From an uncultured Glaciecola sp. (lineage in GTDB: Bacteria; Pseudomonadota; Gammaproteobacteria; Enterobacterales; Alteromonadaceae): a stretch of 32,670 nucleotides of DNA. The notes beneath the pieces were generated by a model. The model searched no databases and was not told the DNA's origin. It worked only from the letters and a program-made list of their open reading frames with translations. Below, in pieces: positions 1 through 8,806 of this stretch. The stretch covers positions 1-32,670 of the forward strand of contig CAJQOP010000054.1 in the NCBI GenBank assembly GCA_905479945.1. Reading direction: 5' to 3'. Made by a program: the position numbers and the translations under genes. The first letter of the stretch is position 1; each line of letters starts with the position of its first letter.

Positions 1-492
1 TCTGTGAAGCGTTCATGTTTGTTATCGGTCTCTCAATTGAGGAGCCTTACATCAAGCGAACTGCTTCACAGAAGAACATTGGTTGCTGCCAATGTCTGGG
101 TCTCACTTTACCACTTTGGAGAAAGGATTTTGCCATACAAATACATTGATGCCATGGACATCCAAGAAACGACGGCAAAAGTGATAAAGATAATTTCTCA
201 GGTGTTGTCGTCAGGGTGTCCGACAGAAGAAGTCATTGCGTTTGAAATGTGCATGAGTAAAAGAACGCTGCAACGCCGTCTAAATGACGAAGGCCATTCG
301 TTTTCAGAATTATTAAACACCGTGCGCCATACAATGGCTAAGCAACTTTTATCCACTACCAACATGCCAAGTACAGAAATCGCCTATCAGCTGGGATATA
401 GCTCACCTAGTACATTTGCTCGGGCATTTAAGCATCAGGTAGATGTGTCTCCCACTGAATACCGAAAGCAGTCACTGTCTACTGGGTATTGA
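1..492 (+). CDS. AraC-family transcriptional regulator, C-terminal part (cut by window edge)
   Basis: The reading frame is open to the first base of the window, so the N-terminal part lies outside; an internal GTG at 4 is unlikely to be the true start. The visible 160 or so residues end in a typical AraC/XylS double helix-turn-helix: a first helical unit around residues 75-105 (MSKRTLQRRL) and a second around 120-155 with IAYQLGYSSPSTFARAFK and the closing P-T-E-Y-R signature. Family members are usually about 300 residues with an N-terminal effector or oligomerisation domain, which is not seen here. It lies 143 bp upstream of, and in the same direction as, an RND efflux operon, so it is a plausible local activator of that operon; this link is inferred from position only. 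Confidence 0.88.
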   Translation, partial: SVKRSCLLSVSQLRSLTSSELLHRRTLVAANVWVSLYHFGERILPYKYIDAMDIQETTAKVIKIISQVLSSGCPTEEVIAFEMCMSKRTLQRRLNDEGHSFSELLNTVRHTMAKQLLSTTNMPSTEIAYQLGYSSPSTFARAFKHQVDVSPTEYRKQSLSTGY

Positions 493-635
493 TTTGCTAA
501 AAATTGTTATATGAATTTGGAAAAAAATAAAGCAAAATAATTACCTTGGTTGAATTAAATGGTAATCTATCGCCTATTTTTCAAGGTGCTTAACTCAACG
601 TAGAAACACTTGTCGCGTTTTATTAGGGAACTCAA

Positions 636-1718
636 ATGAAAAGTCAATTTAGACTCAAAACAGCTGTTTTATTTTCTCTTGTTACACTATTTTTCATATC
701 CGCATGCAGCAAAGAGCCAATGTTATCTGAAGATACGCAATTGGCGTCAAGACCAGCAAAATTAATGATTTTAGGGCAAAACTCCAATGACACGTTTCTG
801 AAATATCCTGCAACCGTAAAAGCTGAGAACGTATCCGCATTGAGCTTTGAAGTGGGCGGTGTCGTAAGCGAACTATTGGTAGTAGAATCTCAAGAAGTGC
901 AAAAAGGAGATGTGCTGGCTAAGTTAGATGTGCGAGATCTACAGGCAAACTTGCAGTCAGCACAAGCACTATTCGATAGTGCAAATAGCGAATTTGAAAG
1001 GGCGGAAAGGCTGATAAAGCAAGATGCAATATCAAAAAGTGTGTTTGAACAACGTCGCTCTCAACGTGATGTCAATCAGGCCCAACTAGATACCGCACAA
1101 AAAGCCCTAGACGATGCAGTTTTGGTTGCCCCTTTTGCTGGTTATGTAGCTGGGGTGACGATAAAAGCCAAACAAGCTATTCAAGCTGGCACCACGGCTA
1201 TAACCATTTTAGGCTTTGGTCAAATGGAAGCTACTATTAACCTTCCAGCCAGTATTATGGCTCTGGCAGATAGAAACGATGAAGGAGTAAAAGTCGCATA
1301 TTTGCTGTTTAGCTTTGCACCTGAACAACGTATCCAAGCTACATTTAAAGAGGCAAGTTTAAGTGCTGATAGCGCTTCACAAACCTACCAGGTTACCTTT
1401 ACTTTTAGCTCTCCACAAAATATGAATGTATTGCCCGGCATGAATGCAACTCTGTGGTTTCAAGACCCTAGACAAAGAATGACAGCAGCGGACGAGGTGA
1501 GCATACCGATAGCGGCAGTGGGAATTGACGGTGAACAGAAATACGTTTGGGTAGTTGACCCTTCAGACAATACTGTCAGCAGAAGAAATATCAGCATACA
1601 AGATGGCATCGGAGAAACGCTTGTTGTAACAAGCGGTTTAGAATTCGGAGATACGGTGGTTGCCGCTGGAATATCCTCGATTTCAGCGGGCATGAAAGTT
1701 CACCCTTGGTCTAAGTAA
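636..1718 (+). CDS. RND efflux periplasmic adaptor (membrane fusion protein), lipoprotein
   Basis: First gene of a three-gene efflux operon. The 360-residue product has a lipoprotein signal peptide ending in the lipobox I-S-A-C (Cys24), a lipoyl-type half motif around residues 65-100 (ALSFEVGGVVSELLVVESQE, then KGDVLAKLD), an alpha-helical hairpin at about 105-165 rich in A/Q/E/L, the second lipoyl half (DAVLVAPFAGYVAG), and C-terminal beta-barrel and membrane-proximal domains. These are the standard parts of an HlyD/AcrA-type adaptor, which bridges the inner-membrane pump and the outer-membrane channel. A ribosome site (AGGGA) precedes the ATG. The stop lies 23 bp before the permease gene. 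The substrate cannot be read from the sequence. Confidence 0.93.
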   Translation: MKSQFRLKTAVLFSLVTLFFISACSKEPMLSEDTQLASRPAKLMILGQNSNDTFLKYPATVKAENVSALSFEVGGVVSELLVVESQEVQKGDVLAKLDVRDLQANLQSAQALFDSANSEFERAERLIKQDAISKSVFEQRRSQRDVNQAQLDTAQKALDDAVLVAPFAGYVAGVTIKAKQAIQAGTTAITILGFGQMEATINLPASIMALADRNDEGVKVAYLLFSFAPEQRIQATFKEASLSADSASQTYQVTFTFSSPQNMNVLPGMNATLWFQDPRQRMTAADEVSIPIAAVGIDGEQKYVWVVDPSDNTVSRRNISIQDGIGETLVVTSGLEFGDTVVAAGISSISAGMKVHPWSK

Positions 1719-1741
1719 CGTTGTTAATAAGGGATCATTAA

Positions 1742-4700
1742 ATGAACCTAGCAGAATTTTCTATAAAAAATCAGCTCTTAAGTGTGATTGCGGTCCTGTT
1801 AGTCCTTGCAGGTGGCTGGAACGCCTATCAGACTATGCCTCGATTTGAAGATCCAGAATTTACCATTAGAACGGCGCTGATTTTCACCCAATATCCCGGA
1901 GCCAGTCCAGAGCAAGTAGCTTTAGAAGTCAGTGACCCTCTTGAAACAGCCATACAAGAGATGCAAGAAGTACGCAGTATATCGACAGTATCTTCAGCCG
2001 GTCTTTCTGAAATTAAGGTGGAAATAAAATACGGTTTTTCTAAAAGCAAAGAAGAGCTGCAGATTATATGGACCAAACTGCGCAATAAGATGAATGATGC
2101 AAAGGCATCCCTTCCCAGCGAGGCGCACTCGCCTATTGTTAATGATGATTTTGGTGACGTTTATGGTTTGTCATATTTTATCACTGGAGATGACTTTAGT
2201 TATGCTGAGTTGCGCACTTACGCTAGAGATCTGCAAAAAGACATTTTGCAGGTCAAGGGAGTGGGCAAGGTTCAAATTGCTGGCGTGCAAGATGAAGCAA
2301 TATTTGTTGAAATCTCATCTGAAACAACCGCTAGTTTAGGGGTATCGATTGATAAACTATACGACATCTTAAAGAAACAGAATTCAGTGGTTTTTGCTGG
2401 CAATGTAGATATTGGTAGTCAACGGCTTTCAATTGATCCATCCGGTAATATTGACTCAGTTGAATCGATTAAAAACCTGCTCGTATCGAACGAATCAGAC
2501 GGTAAAATTCTGTATTTGAAGGACATTGCTAATGTGTATCGAGATTACAAGACGCCTGCTACCAAAATCATCAGATACGACGGTAAAAAGGCCATCGCCT
2601 TAGGGGTGTCAAATGTAGCCGGTGGTAACGTAGTGAAAGTGGGTCAAGCAGTTGATCAAAAATTAGCTGAATCACAAAGTCGCCGACCCTTAGGCATAGA
2701 CGTTCATGAATACTACCATCAGGGAAAAGTCGTGGAGGCTTCGGTCAATGATTTCGTATTGAATGTCATTGCAGCCTTAGTCATTGTGATTGCATCTCTG
2801 TTATTTACCATGGGCATACGTTCAGCATTAGTCATTTCATTTATTTTGTTGGTCACTGTGGGCGCAACCTTGACTACCATGCAAATTATCGGTGTGCCGT
2901 TACATAGAATATCCCTTGGTGCTTTGATCATCTCGTTAGGAATGATGGTGGACAATGCAGTGGTGATAACAGAGGCAATGTTAGTCGGGGTTAATAAAGG
3001 CCGCAAGAAGCTTGAAATCGCAAAAGAGATTGTGACTCAAACCAAATGGCCCCTGCTGGCAGGCACATTGGTTGGCGTGATTGCTTTCGCACCCATTGGG
3101 TTTGCCCCAGGTGAAACAGCTGAATTTACTGGTGACTTGTTTTGGGTGGTAATGATTGCACTATTATTCAGCTGGATATTGGCCTTAACTATCACTCCCC
3201 TTACTTGTTATTGGTTATTCCCAGATGTGGCTGAAGATAAAACGGAACAAAACCAACATGGTAAAGAAGTAGAAGGGGTGTTTTTTATCCGATTTAAACA
3301 GCTCATGCGCTGGGCCTTGCATTCACGCTTGCTAGTGATAGGTTTTGTGCTTGGCTTATTTGCTTTATCAATTTGGGGAGCCCAGTTTATGACCAAAGGC
3401 TTCTTCCCACGTTCAACGTCACCACAAATGGTCGTCGATATTTGGCTGCCAGAAAGTACGAGGATTGAACACACTGAGAAGTACATGATTGAAATCGAAG
3501 GTTTTGTCAGCAAGATGGAAGGGGTCAATGCGGTACAAACTTTGATTGGCGGAGGTGCTCTTCGGTATATGTTGACCTATGGCTCGGAATCGGCCAATAG
3601 CTCATATGGACAACTGCTGGTGCGAGTAGACAATTATAAAGAAATCGACGGAATGATGCCGATCGTACAAGACTTTATCGCCAAAAATTATCCTGAAGCA
3701 CAAGCTAAGGCATGGCGCTTTGTACTTGGACCTGGTGGCGGTTCCGCGATAGAGGCCGAGTTTAGTGGGCCCGACCCCGTTGTGCTGCGTCGTCTCGCTA
3801 ACCAAACAAAGGCGATTATGAAGGCCGATGGAAGAGCCCTCTCTGTGAAAGACGATTGGCGCGAGCCTGTGAGTATTATTCAACCGGTTTATTCCGAGAG
3901 TAAGGCCCGGCAGGCCGGAGTTTCCAGAGAAGATTTATCAGTAGCTATTGCGAGTTTTTACAACGGTAAAAACGTAGGTACATTTAAAGAAGGCACTGAT
4001 CTTATTCCCATTATATCCCGTTTGCCCGATAGCGAAGTAGCTTCGATAAGCGATATGAAAAGCATTCAGGTGACCAGTTCTATCACCGGTAAAACTGTAC
4101 CTATATTGCAAGTAACTGATGGCTTTAAAACGGTATGGCGCAACGGAAAACTGCGTAGTGAAAACCGTACGTTCAGAATAAAAGTTCAATCTGACCCGCT
4201 TCCAGGAGAACTTGCTGCAAGCTTATTAAACAGAATTAAACCGCAAATTGAAGCAATTGATATACCCAATGGTTACGAACTTGAATGGGGCGGGGAGGCT
4301 GGGTCTTCCGAAGAATCTAGCTCAGACCTAATGTCGACCATACCTCTTGGTTTTTTGGCCATGGTTCTTGTGGTTGTTGTTTTATTCGGTAAGATAAAGC
4401 AACCTTTAGTGATTTGGTCAGTTGTGCCGCTTGCTATGATCGGCGTTGTATTTGGCTTAGTTGTGACGGGTATTCCCCTAGAGTTTATGGGCATGTTGGG
4501 GCTACTTTCTTTGTCTGGCTTATTGATACAAAATGGTATTATATTGGTCGATACGATGGATACTGAGATTAGCACCGGTAAACCACGTTTTGACGCCATT
4601 GTCGACTCTGCTGCAAGCAGAGTTCGTCCAGTGGTATTAGGGTCATTTACCACCGCATTAGGTGTTATCCCACTATTTTTTGATGCATTTTTTCAATCAA

Positions 4701-4813
4701 TGGCCGTGGTCATTGTATTTGGATTGAGTTTCGCAACCGTAATCACCTTACTTTTTGTACCCGTACTATATGCTACGTTTCTGAACGTAGAAGCTAAGGA
4801 GACGGCATTATGA
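1742..4813 (+). CDS. RND efflux transporter, inner-membrane permease subunit
   Basis: A 1023-residue AcrB-like pump, the normal length for HAE-type RND permeases. It has an N-terminal transmembrane helix (about 10-30), a periplasmic porter domain with YPGASPEQVALEVSDPLE, a block of helices (about 335-495), a second periplasmic domain, and a second helix block (about 860-1010). In TM4 the usual Asp-Asp pair is D404-N405 (MMVDNAVV), and in TM10 the position of the AcrB relay lysine is Gln930 (LLIQNGIILVD), so only one of the AcrB relay side chains is kept. A good ribosome site (AAGGGA) precedes the ATG. Its last codons overlap the next gene by 4 bp (ATGA), a sign of translational coupling. Drug or bile-type substrates are likely from the family; a metal pump is less likely. 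Confidence 0.95.
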   Translation: MNLAEFSIKNQLLSVIAVLLVLAGGWNAYQTMPRFEDPEFTIRTALIFTQYPGASPEQVALEVSDPLETAIQEMQEVRSISTVSSAGLSEIKVEIKYGFSKSKEELQIIWTKLRNKMNDAKASLPSEAHSPIVNDDFGDVYGLSYFITGDDFSYAELRTYARDLQKDILQVKGVGKVQIAGVQDEAIFVEISSETTASLGVSIDKLYDILKKQNSVVFAGNVDIGSQRLSIDPSGNIDSVESIKNLLVSNESDGKILYLKDIANVYRDYKTPATKIIRYDGKKAIALGVSNVAGGNVVKVGQAVDQKLAESQSRRPLGIDVHEYYHQGKVVEASVNDFVLNVIAALVIVIASLLFTMGIRSALVISFILLVTVGATLTTMQIIGVPLHRISLGALIISLGMMVDNAVVITEAMLVGVNKGRKKLEIAKEIVTQTKWPLLAGTLVGVIAFAPIGFAPGETAEFTGDLFWVVMIALLFSWILALTITPLTCYWLFPDVAEDKTEQNQHGKEVEGVFFIRFKQLMRWALHSRLLVIGFVLGLFALSIWGAQFMTKGFFPRSTSPQMVVDIWLPESTRIEHTEKYMIEIEGFVSKMEGVNAVQTLIGGGALRYMLTYGSESANSSYGQLLVRVDNYKEIDGMMPIVQDFIAKNYPEAQAKAWRFVLGPGGGSAIEAEFSGPDPVVLRRLANQTKAIMKADGRALSVKDDWREPVSIIQPVYSESKARQAGVSREDLSVAIASFYNGKNVGTFKEGTDLIPIISRLPDSEVASISDMKSIQVTSSITGKTVPILQVTDGFKTVWRNGKLRSENRTFRIKVQSDPLPGELAASLLNRIKPQIEAIDIPNGYELEWGGEAGSSEESSSDLMSTIPLGFLAMVLVVVVLFGKIKQPLVIWSVVPLAMIGVVFGLVVTGIPLEFMGMLGLLSLSGLLIQNGIILVDTMDTEISTGKPRFDAIVDSAASRVRPVVLGSFTTALGVIPLFFDAFFQSMAVVIVFGLSFATVITLLFVPVLYATFLNVEAKETAL

Positions 4814-6186
4814 AATATTTAATCCACGTTTTATTTATAACTAGCGCACTTTCACTGGCGGGATGTTCCTCTACGGAGGATGGCTCTTATGACAATGCGG
4901 TTGTTGAAAAGGCTGTCAACGCCCCTACTACTTGGTCAACAGAGCAATCTGAATATGTCACGGGTCCTGAAGAGTGGCTGCAGCATTTTTCCGATCCGAA
5001 ATTGCTCGCCTTAATCGAGGAGGGCCAAAAAAATAATCTCGACTTAAGAATTGCGGCTGGCAATATGGATGTAGCATGGTTGTTAGCAGAAAAAGCAGGC
5101 AGCGCGTTGCAACCAAATGTTAATTTGTCCCTAGGTAGAGGGCAATCTGGTGGCGTTGAAGGAGGTGGTTCATCGTCTTCGGTTAACGTGGGGCTGCAGG
5201 TAGGTTGGGAATTGGATGTGTGGGGCAGAATCCGTTCCGGAAGTGATGCTGCACAAGCCCAGGCTCAAGCAACTCAGGCAGATTATTTGTACGCAAAACA
5301 TTCTATAAGTGCCAACATAGTCAAAACATACCTCAAGGTTATTGAAGCAAAATTGCAGGCCAATATTAGCAAAGAAAATTTAGCGATCCTCGAAAAGACC
5401 CTGAAAATCACCCAAGCAAAATACGAAAATGGCTTGTTAACAGGACAAGATGTCGCATTAAATAAGGCAAATTTAGCAAGCGCATCTGAGCAACTAATAT
5501 CTGCACAAGGAGCTAAAAGAGAAGCGATTAGAGCACTTGAATTGATACTTGGGCGATATCCAGATGCCGCTTTAGATATTGCTGATGTATTCCCTGAGTT
5601 GCCTGCTGCACCGCCAGCAAATTTGCCATCAAGAGTCTTAGAGCGTCGGCCTGATATCATCGCGGCCGAAAGACAAGTTGCCGCTGCTTTTTCGGCTACG
5701 GATCAAGCGAAAGCCGCACAGCTTCCTAGTTTTTCCCTAAGTGGTAATCTTGGGGGGGCTTCAGATTCTCTCTCCAATGTTTTAAGTCCAAGTAACGTCG
5801 CTTGGCAACTAGCGTCGAGCCTGCTGGTTCCTTTGTTTGATAGCGGTGCAAAGAAAATTGATGTAGAGATCGCTAATGCTGAACAGCAGCAAGCTTTGGA
5901 TAATTATAGAAAAAGCGCATTAACAGCTTTCGCAGAAATTGAGCAAAACCTTGATAACGGAATCGACTTTGCCAGCCGAGCAAGTGCCCTTGAAGAGGCA
6001 TATCAACAAAGTGAAAAAGCTATGAAGATTGCCAATATACGTTATCAAGAAGGTGAAAGTGAACTTCTTGATATATTGCAAATACAGCAACAAATGATAT
6101 CTGCAAAGAGCAACTTATTGTCGATTAAACGCAGTCAGTTAGAGCAGCAGGTAAATCTATATTTGGCCTTGGGTGGAAGTTGGTAG
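4810..6186 (+). CDS. Outer-membrane efflux channel lipoprotein (TolC/OprM, NodT type)
   Basis: Third gene of the efflux operon, starting inside the last codons of the permease gene with a strong ribosome site (AAGGAG). The 458-residue protein begins with a lipoprotein signal and lipobox L-A-G-C (Cys19). Two repeats of the outer-membrane efflux protein domain follow (about 60-250 and 265-455): long helices rich in A/Q/N with the beta-strand regions GLQVGWELDVWGRIRSG and LLVPLFDSGAKK, and the R-V-L-E-R-R-P-D-I signature between repeats. This is the OprM/NodT class that inserts as a lipidated trimer and completes the channel to the outside. Since adaptor, pump and channel are all present, the system appears self-sufficient and need not borrow a chromosomal TolC. 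Confidence 0.95.
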   Translation: MKYLIHVLFITSALSLAGCSSTEDGSYDNAVVEKAVNAPTTWSTEQSEYVTGPEEWLQHFSDPKLLALIEEGQKNNLDLRIAAGNMDVAWLLAEKAGSALQPNVNLSLGRGQSGGVEGGGSSSSVNVGLQVGWELDVWGRIRSGSDAAQAQAQATQADYLYAKHSISANIVKTYLKVIEAKLQANISKENLAILEKTLKITQAKYENGLLTGQDVALNKANLASASEQLISAQGAKREAIRALELILGRYPDAALDIADVFPELPAAPPANLPSRVLERRPDIIAAERQVAAAFSATDQAKAAQLPSFSLSGNLGGASDSLSNVLSPSNVAWQLASSLLVPLFDSGAKKIDVEIANAEQQQALDNYRKSALTAFAEIEQNLDNGIDFASRASALEEAYQQSEKAMKIANIRYQEGESELLDILQIQQQMISAKSNLLSIKRSQLEQQVNLYLALGGSW

Positions 6187-6267
6187 TTTAGGCTAATAGA
6201 TTTTGGTGTGAAAATAAGCAGATAGGGTCTCTTCTGGCGGCAATTGGCCCAATCAGAAAGGTGTATC

Positions 6268-6615
6268 ATGGATTTTACGATAAGCTTTATAGAGTTGTTT
6301 TTTTGGTCACTCTATCTTGTTTCTCCTCTACTCTTATTTTTAGGGTTGCTGGTAGTTGCGCTTGGACAGATTGTAGCAAGTGTCGAGAAATGGAAAAAAT
6401 TTGACGGTTTATATTGGTCGCTAGTTACTGCAACAACAGTTGGCTATGGGGATATTAGACCGATTAAGAAACGCTCGAAAATACTATCGATTGTGATAGC
6501 TTTTATTGGACTAGTGTTGACTGGGATCATAATTGCTGTTGCACTCAAGACCGCGACTATTGCATTGGAACGTCATGGCAATGAGCAAATAATTGAAAGA
6601 ATAAAAGATATCTAA
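6268..6615 (+). CDS. Small two-helix potassium channel-like protein
   Basis: A 115-residue membrane protein with one hydrophobic segment at about 10-35, a pore loop with the potassium selectivity filter T-T-V-G-Y-G-D (residues 56-62), and a second helix at about 75-97. This is the minimal KcsA-like 2TM/pore layout (Ion_trans_2 family) and no RCK or other ligand-binding domain follows; the short tail is charged. I chose the ATG at 6268, preceded by AGAAAGG at proper spacing, over an in-frame TTG at 6244 with no such site. A tetramer in the inner membrane is expected from the family. It lies 81 bp after the efflux operon on the same strand; a functional link is not shown. Confidence 0.85.
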   Translation: MDFTISFIELFFWSLYLVSPLLLFLGLLVVALGQIVASVEKWKKFDGLYWSLVTATTVGYGDIRPIKKRSKILSIVIAFIGLVLTGIIIAVALKTATIALERHGNEQIIERIKDI

Positions 6616-6693
6616 TACGACTTATCAAACAACAGATGGCTAGAAAGAGATGTAGTAATTACATAGTTATTGCGTAAATTAAAGGAATTAACA

Positions 6694-7710
6694 ATGAAAA
6701 CACTTATCTTTATTTCAGTTGCTTTGATTGCAGTCACAATGCACGTGCGTGCCGAAGACAATGGGCAATCTTGTGTGATGGACTATATTTCTTCAGGTGA
6801 AGCGTCAATGACCTTGGCTGAAATTAGAGAGGCTTGCGGCATAGCCGAGCAAGAGATAAGCATAACAAAGCCGGAAGTTGAAGGCGCCAAAAGTAAAAGT
6901 GGGAGCATATCAAACCGTTTCTTAAACGAGAAGAAAACCGAAATTAATCAATATGTACTCACACCTCATAAAATGAATTACTTGCTTCCGGCAATAACAA
7001 CGAATCGTATAAATAAAGAAGCATACAGCTCTTACAATGGTTTTGAACAGAACTTAGAGGACATTGAATCTAAGTTTCAGCTCAGTTTAAAAGTCCCCTT
7101 GAATAGCGATAGTATGCTCATTGAAGGAGATGCCCTTTATATCGGTTTCACACTCCAAGCATGGTGGCAGATTTATGCTGAGGGTATTTCCAAACCCTTC
7201 CGCGAAACCAATTACCAACCTGAAATATTCTATCTAGCTCCCCTTGATTGGCAACCTTTTGGAGGGAATACCAGCTTCATAGTCGGTTTGGAGCACCAAT
7301 CTAATGGCAGAGGGCAAGGCTTATCACGCAGCTGGAATCGCTTTTATAGTCATCTCTTATTTGAGAAGGGCAATTTCGCCTTGTCTCTCAAACCCTGGCT
7401 AAGGTTTGCTGAGGATGAAAAAGCCTTTGAGCTGGATCCAGATGGAGATGACAACCCTGACATTAAAGACTACATGGGCAATTTTGAGTTGGGCATGGTT
7501 TATAAGTGGAATGAATTAGAATTGAGCTTCAAGGGGCGTCAGAATTTTGATACTCATTATGGTGCAGCCGAATTTGGTTTAACTTTTCCGTTGTGGGGCA
7601 AATTGCGAGGTTATGCCACAGCATTTAATGGTTATGGTGAGAGTCTCATTGACTACAATTACAGTCAGACCCGATTTGGTATTGGTATTTCATTAAACAA
7701 TGTTCTTTAG
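6694..7710 (+). CDS. pldA: Outer membrane phospholipase A (OMPLA)
   Basis: A 338-residue protein with a Sec signal peptide (cleavage near A20-E21 in HVRAED) and a C-terminal beta-barrel of the phospholipase A1 family. The active-site signature HQSNGR followed by SRSWNR is intact: His201, Ser203 and Asn215 have the same spacing as His142, Ser144 and Asn156 of the Escherichia coli enzyme. OMPLA is a calcium-dependent dimeric lipase that removes phospholipids misplaced in the outer leaflet. About 60 extra residues lie between the signal peptide and the barrel compared with the E. coli enzyme; a longer N-terminal segment is common in marine relatives. The ATG at 6694 with AAAGGA upstream is preferred to the TTG at 6670. 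Confidence 0.92.
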   Translation: MKTLIFISVALIAVTMHVRAEDNGQSCVMDYISSGEASMTLAEIREACGIAEQEISITKPEVEGAKSKSGSISNRFLNEKKTEINQYVLTPHKMNYLLPAITTNRINKEAYSSYNGFEQNLEDIESKFQLSLKVPLNSDSMLIEGDALYIGFTLQAWWQIYAEGISKPFRETNYQPEIFYLAPLDWQPFGGNTSFIVGLEHQSNGRGQGLSRSWNRFYSHLLFEKGNFALSLKPWLRFAEDEKAFELDPDGDDNPDIKDYMGNFELGMVYKWNELELSFKGRQNFDTHYGAAEFGLTFPLWGKLRGYATAFNGYGESLIDYNYSQTRFGIGISLNNVL

Positions 7711-8177
7711 TCTGTTTTAGATGTTTCATTGACCTGAGCTAAAGTCCCTATAGATATTGGTAAAACTGCAATGGTATTTATTGATTTTATATTCTGACAA
7801 AGTTGAATCCATAAAGTAATCTGGTTTAATCCCACTGTCGTCGATGTGCATTAATGGATACCGAAGACTTCTAGATTATCCATATTTAGGTTCAAATAAT
7901 CCAGATGGAGAGGTTTGTAGATTAAAATTAGCAATATCTAAAGATTGCCTCTCCTGGAAAAGAGTTCATGTTAAAAATGGATAAAAGCTAACGTCAGCAA
8001 ACAGGCAAAACTGGAAGTAATCGGAGGAAATAGATCCGTCTGCTTTCTGCCTCAAAGCTGTCTAACGGTGTAGCTACGCAATCAGCAAATTTCGTAAAAA
8101 TCGACTAGTCGAAATCAGACCCTAAGAGGGATTATCGAAGTTTTAATTACTGGTATAATGCCCAAGTGTGGTATTGT
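7711..8177. other. 467-bp stretch without a recognisable gene
   Basis: No convincing coding frame is seen on either strand. The stretch is AT-rich and contains a candidate attachment-site copy at 7784-7796, a perfect 12-bp palindrome at 8101-8112 and a TATAAT hexamer at 8154-8159. An 8-bp inverted pair (8146-8153 and 8192-8199) spans the end of the exonuclease remnant but its loop is too long for a terminator. The stretch reads as degraded DNA at the edge of a mobile region. Confidence 0.5.
7784..7796. other. Candidate distal attachment site (12/13 match to the 3' end of yicC)
   Basis: This 13-bp stretch differs at one base from 11800-11812, which is the last codons of yicC including two bases of its stop codon. 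The copies are direct repeats, and the integrase gene lies between them next to yicC. Integration at the yicC 3' end is known for mobilizable islands in Vibrio. The match is short and AT-rich, so it remains a candidate only. Confidence 0.35.
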
Positions 8178-8372
8178 CTAGATACAAAAATCCAGTAATC
8201 GTGCAATATTTCGAGCGTCATCAATACCTCTATGGTGCTGGCCTATGAATGTAAAACCAACATACTTTAGGGCTTTTTGCAAACCACAACGTTTGATACC
8301 TTGTTTTTGAGCAAATGCAGCCTTCAGATTAAGGTGATAAGCGTTAACAGGATTCGAAAGGGTTTTCAGCAA
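8178..8372 (-). pseudogene. 3' remnant of a DEDDh 3'-5' exonuclease gene
   Basis: The 64-residue frame matches only the C-terminal third of the DnaQ-like 3'-5' exonuclease family (RNase T/ERI-like): N-L-K-A-A-F-A, then GLQKAL, and the final catalytic motif H-H-R-G-I-D-D-A-R-N-I-A with the last His and Asp of the DEDDh site. The earlier motifs containing D-F-E are absent, and the frame upstream meets a stop near 8394 after residues that do not look like the family. The likely homology starts at about 8355, exactly where a different gene fragment begins on the opposite strand. The only available start would be a TTG with no ribosome site. It is a broken gene, probably not translated. Confidence 0.72.
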
Positions 8373-8806
8373 ACTTATCCCCTGAAGTTTTACTTAAAAT
8401 AGTTGAGGCTAAGGACCAAGGTAAACCTGGATACTATGGCTGGCGATCTCGCTCTGGATGCACATTTTGTTTTTACCAACAAAAAATAGAATGGTTAAGA
8501 CTTAAAGAAATATATCCGGATGCATTCGAAGAAGCAAAATCATATGAGAAGAAGGCTGAAGAAGACAGAGGTGACGGCACTTTTTATTGGTTAGGCAAGG
8601 GAACACCACTGTCGACATTAGAAAATGAAGAGAGAAAAATTGAAATCATTGAAAATCACGAGCTTCGTTTAAAGAGGTTTGAAAAGAAGTTGAACCGCAG
8701 AGCTAACCTTTTGAGGGCCGATGTTGACGTGCGTGACACTGAACGCATGGATGAAATCTACGATGAGGCTGAGGGTGGTGGTGCTTGTGTTACTTGTTAC
8801 AAGTGA
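8348..8806 (+). pseudogene. 3' remnant of a PAPS-reductase/DndC-like gene
   Basis: An open frame of 152 codons with no credible start, opened by a TAA at 8345-8347 and closed by TGA at 8804. The product from about 8390 looks like the C-terminal part of the phosphoadenosine phosphosulfate reductase superfamily as found in DndC-like sulfurtransferases: G-Y-Y-G-W-R-S-R-S-G-C-T-F-C-F-Y-Q-Q-K then EWLRLKEIYPDAFEEA. It has a CxxC in the S-G-C-T-F-C motif and a second CxxC just before the stop (CVTCYK), which could bind an iron-sulfur cluster. The N-terminal ATP-pyrophosphatase domain with the P-loop is missing. DndC-type proteins work with a cysteine desulfurase, and one lies 200 bp downstream in the opposite orientation. 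An alternative is a non-Dnd CysH-like protein of another defence cluster. Confidence 0.68.

Noticed and set aside
1828-2085. Minus-strand reading frames inside the RND permease gene
   Set aside because: They are shadows of the strongly conserved plus-strand gene and have no protein-family resemblance.
8101-8112. 12-bp palindrome TCGACTAGTCGA as an operator or recombination site
   Set aside because: It stands alone in a degraded spacer with no gene start nearby; no second copy was noticed.
8178-8372. An intact small gene of 64 residues on the minus strand
   Set aside because: It matches only the last third of a larger exonuclease, has a TTG start without a ribosome site, and ends at a junction with an unrelated gene.
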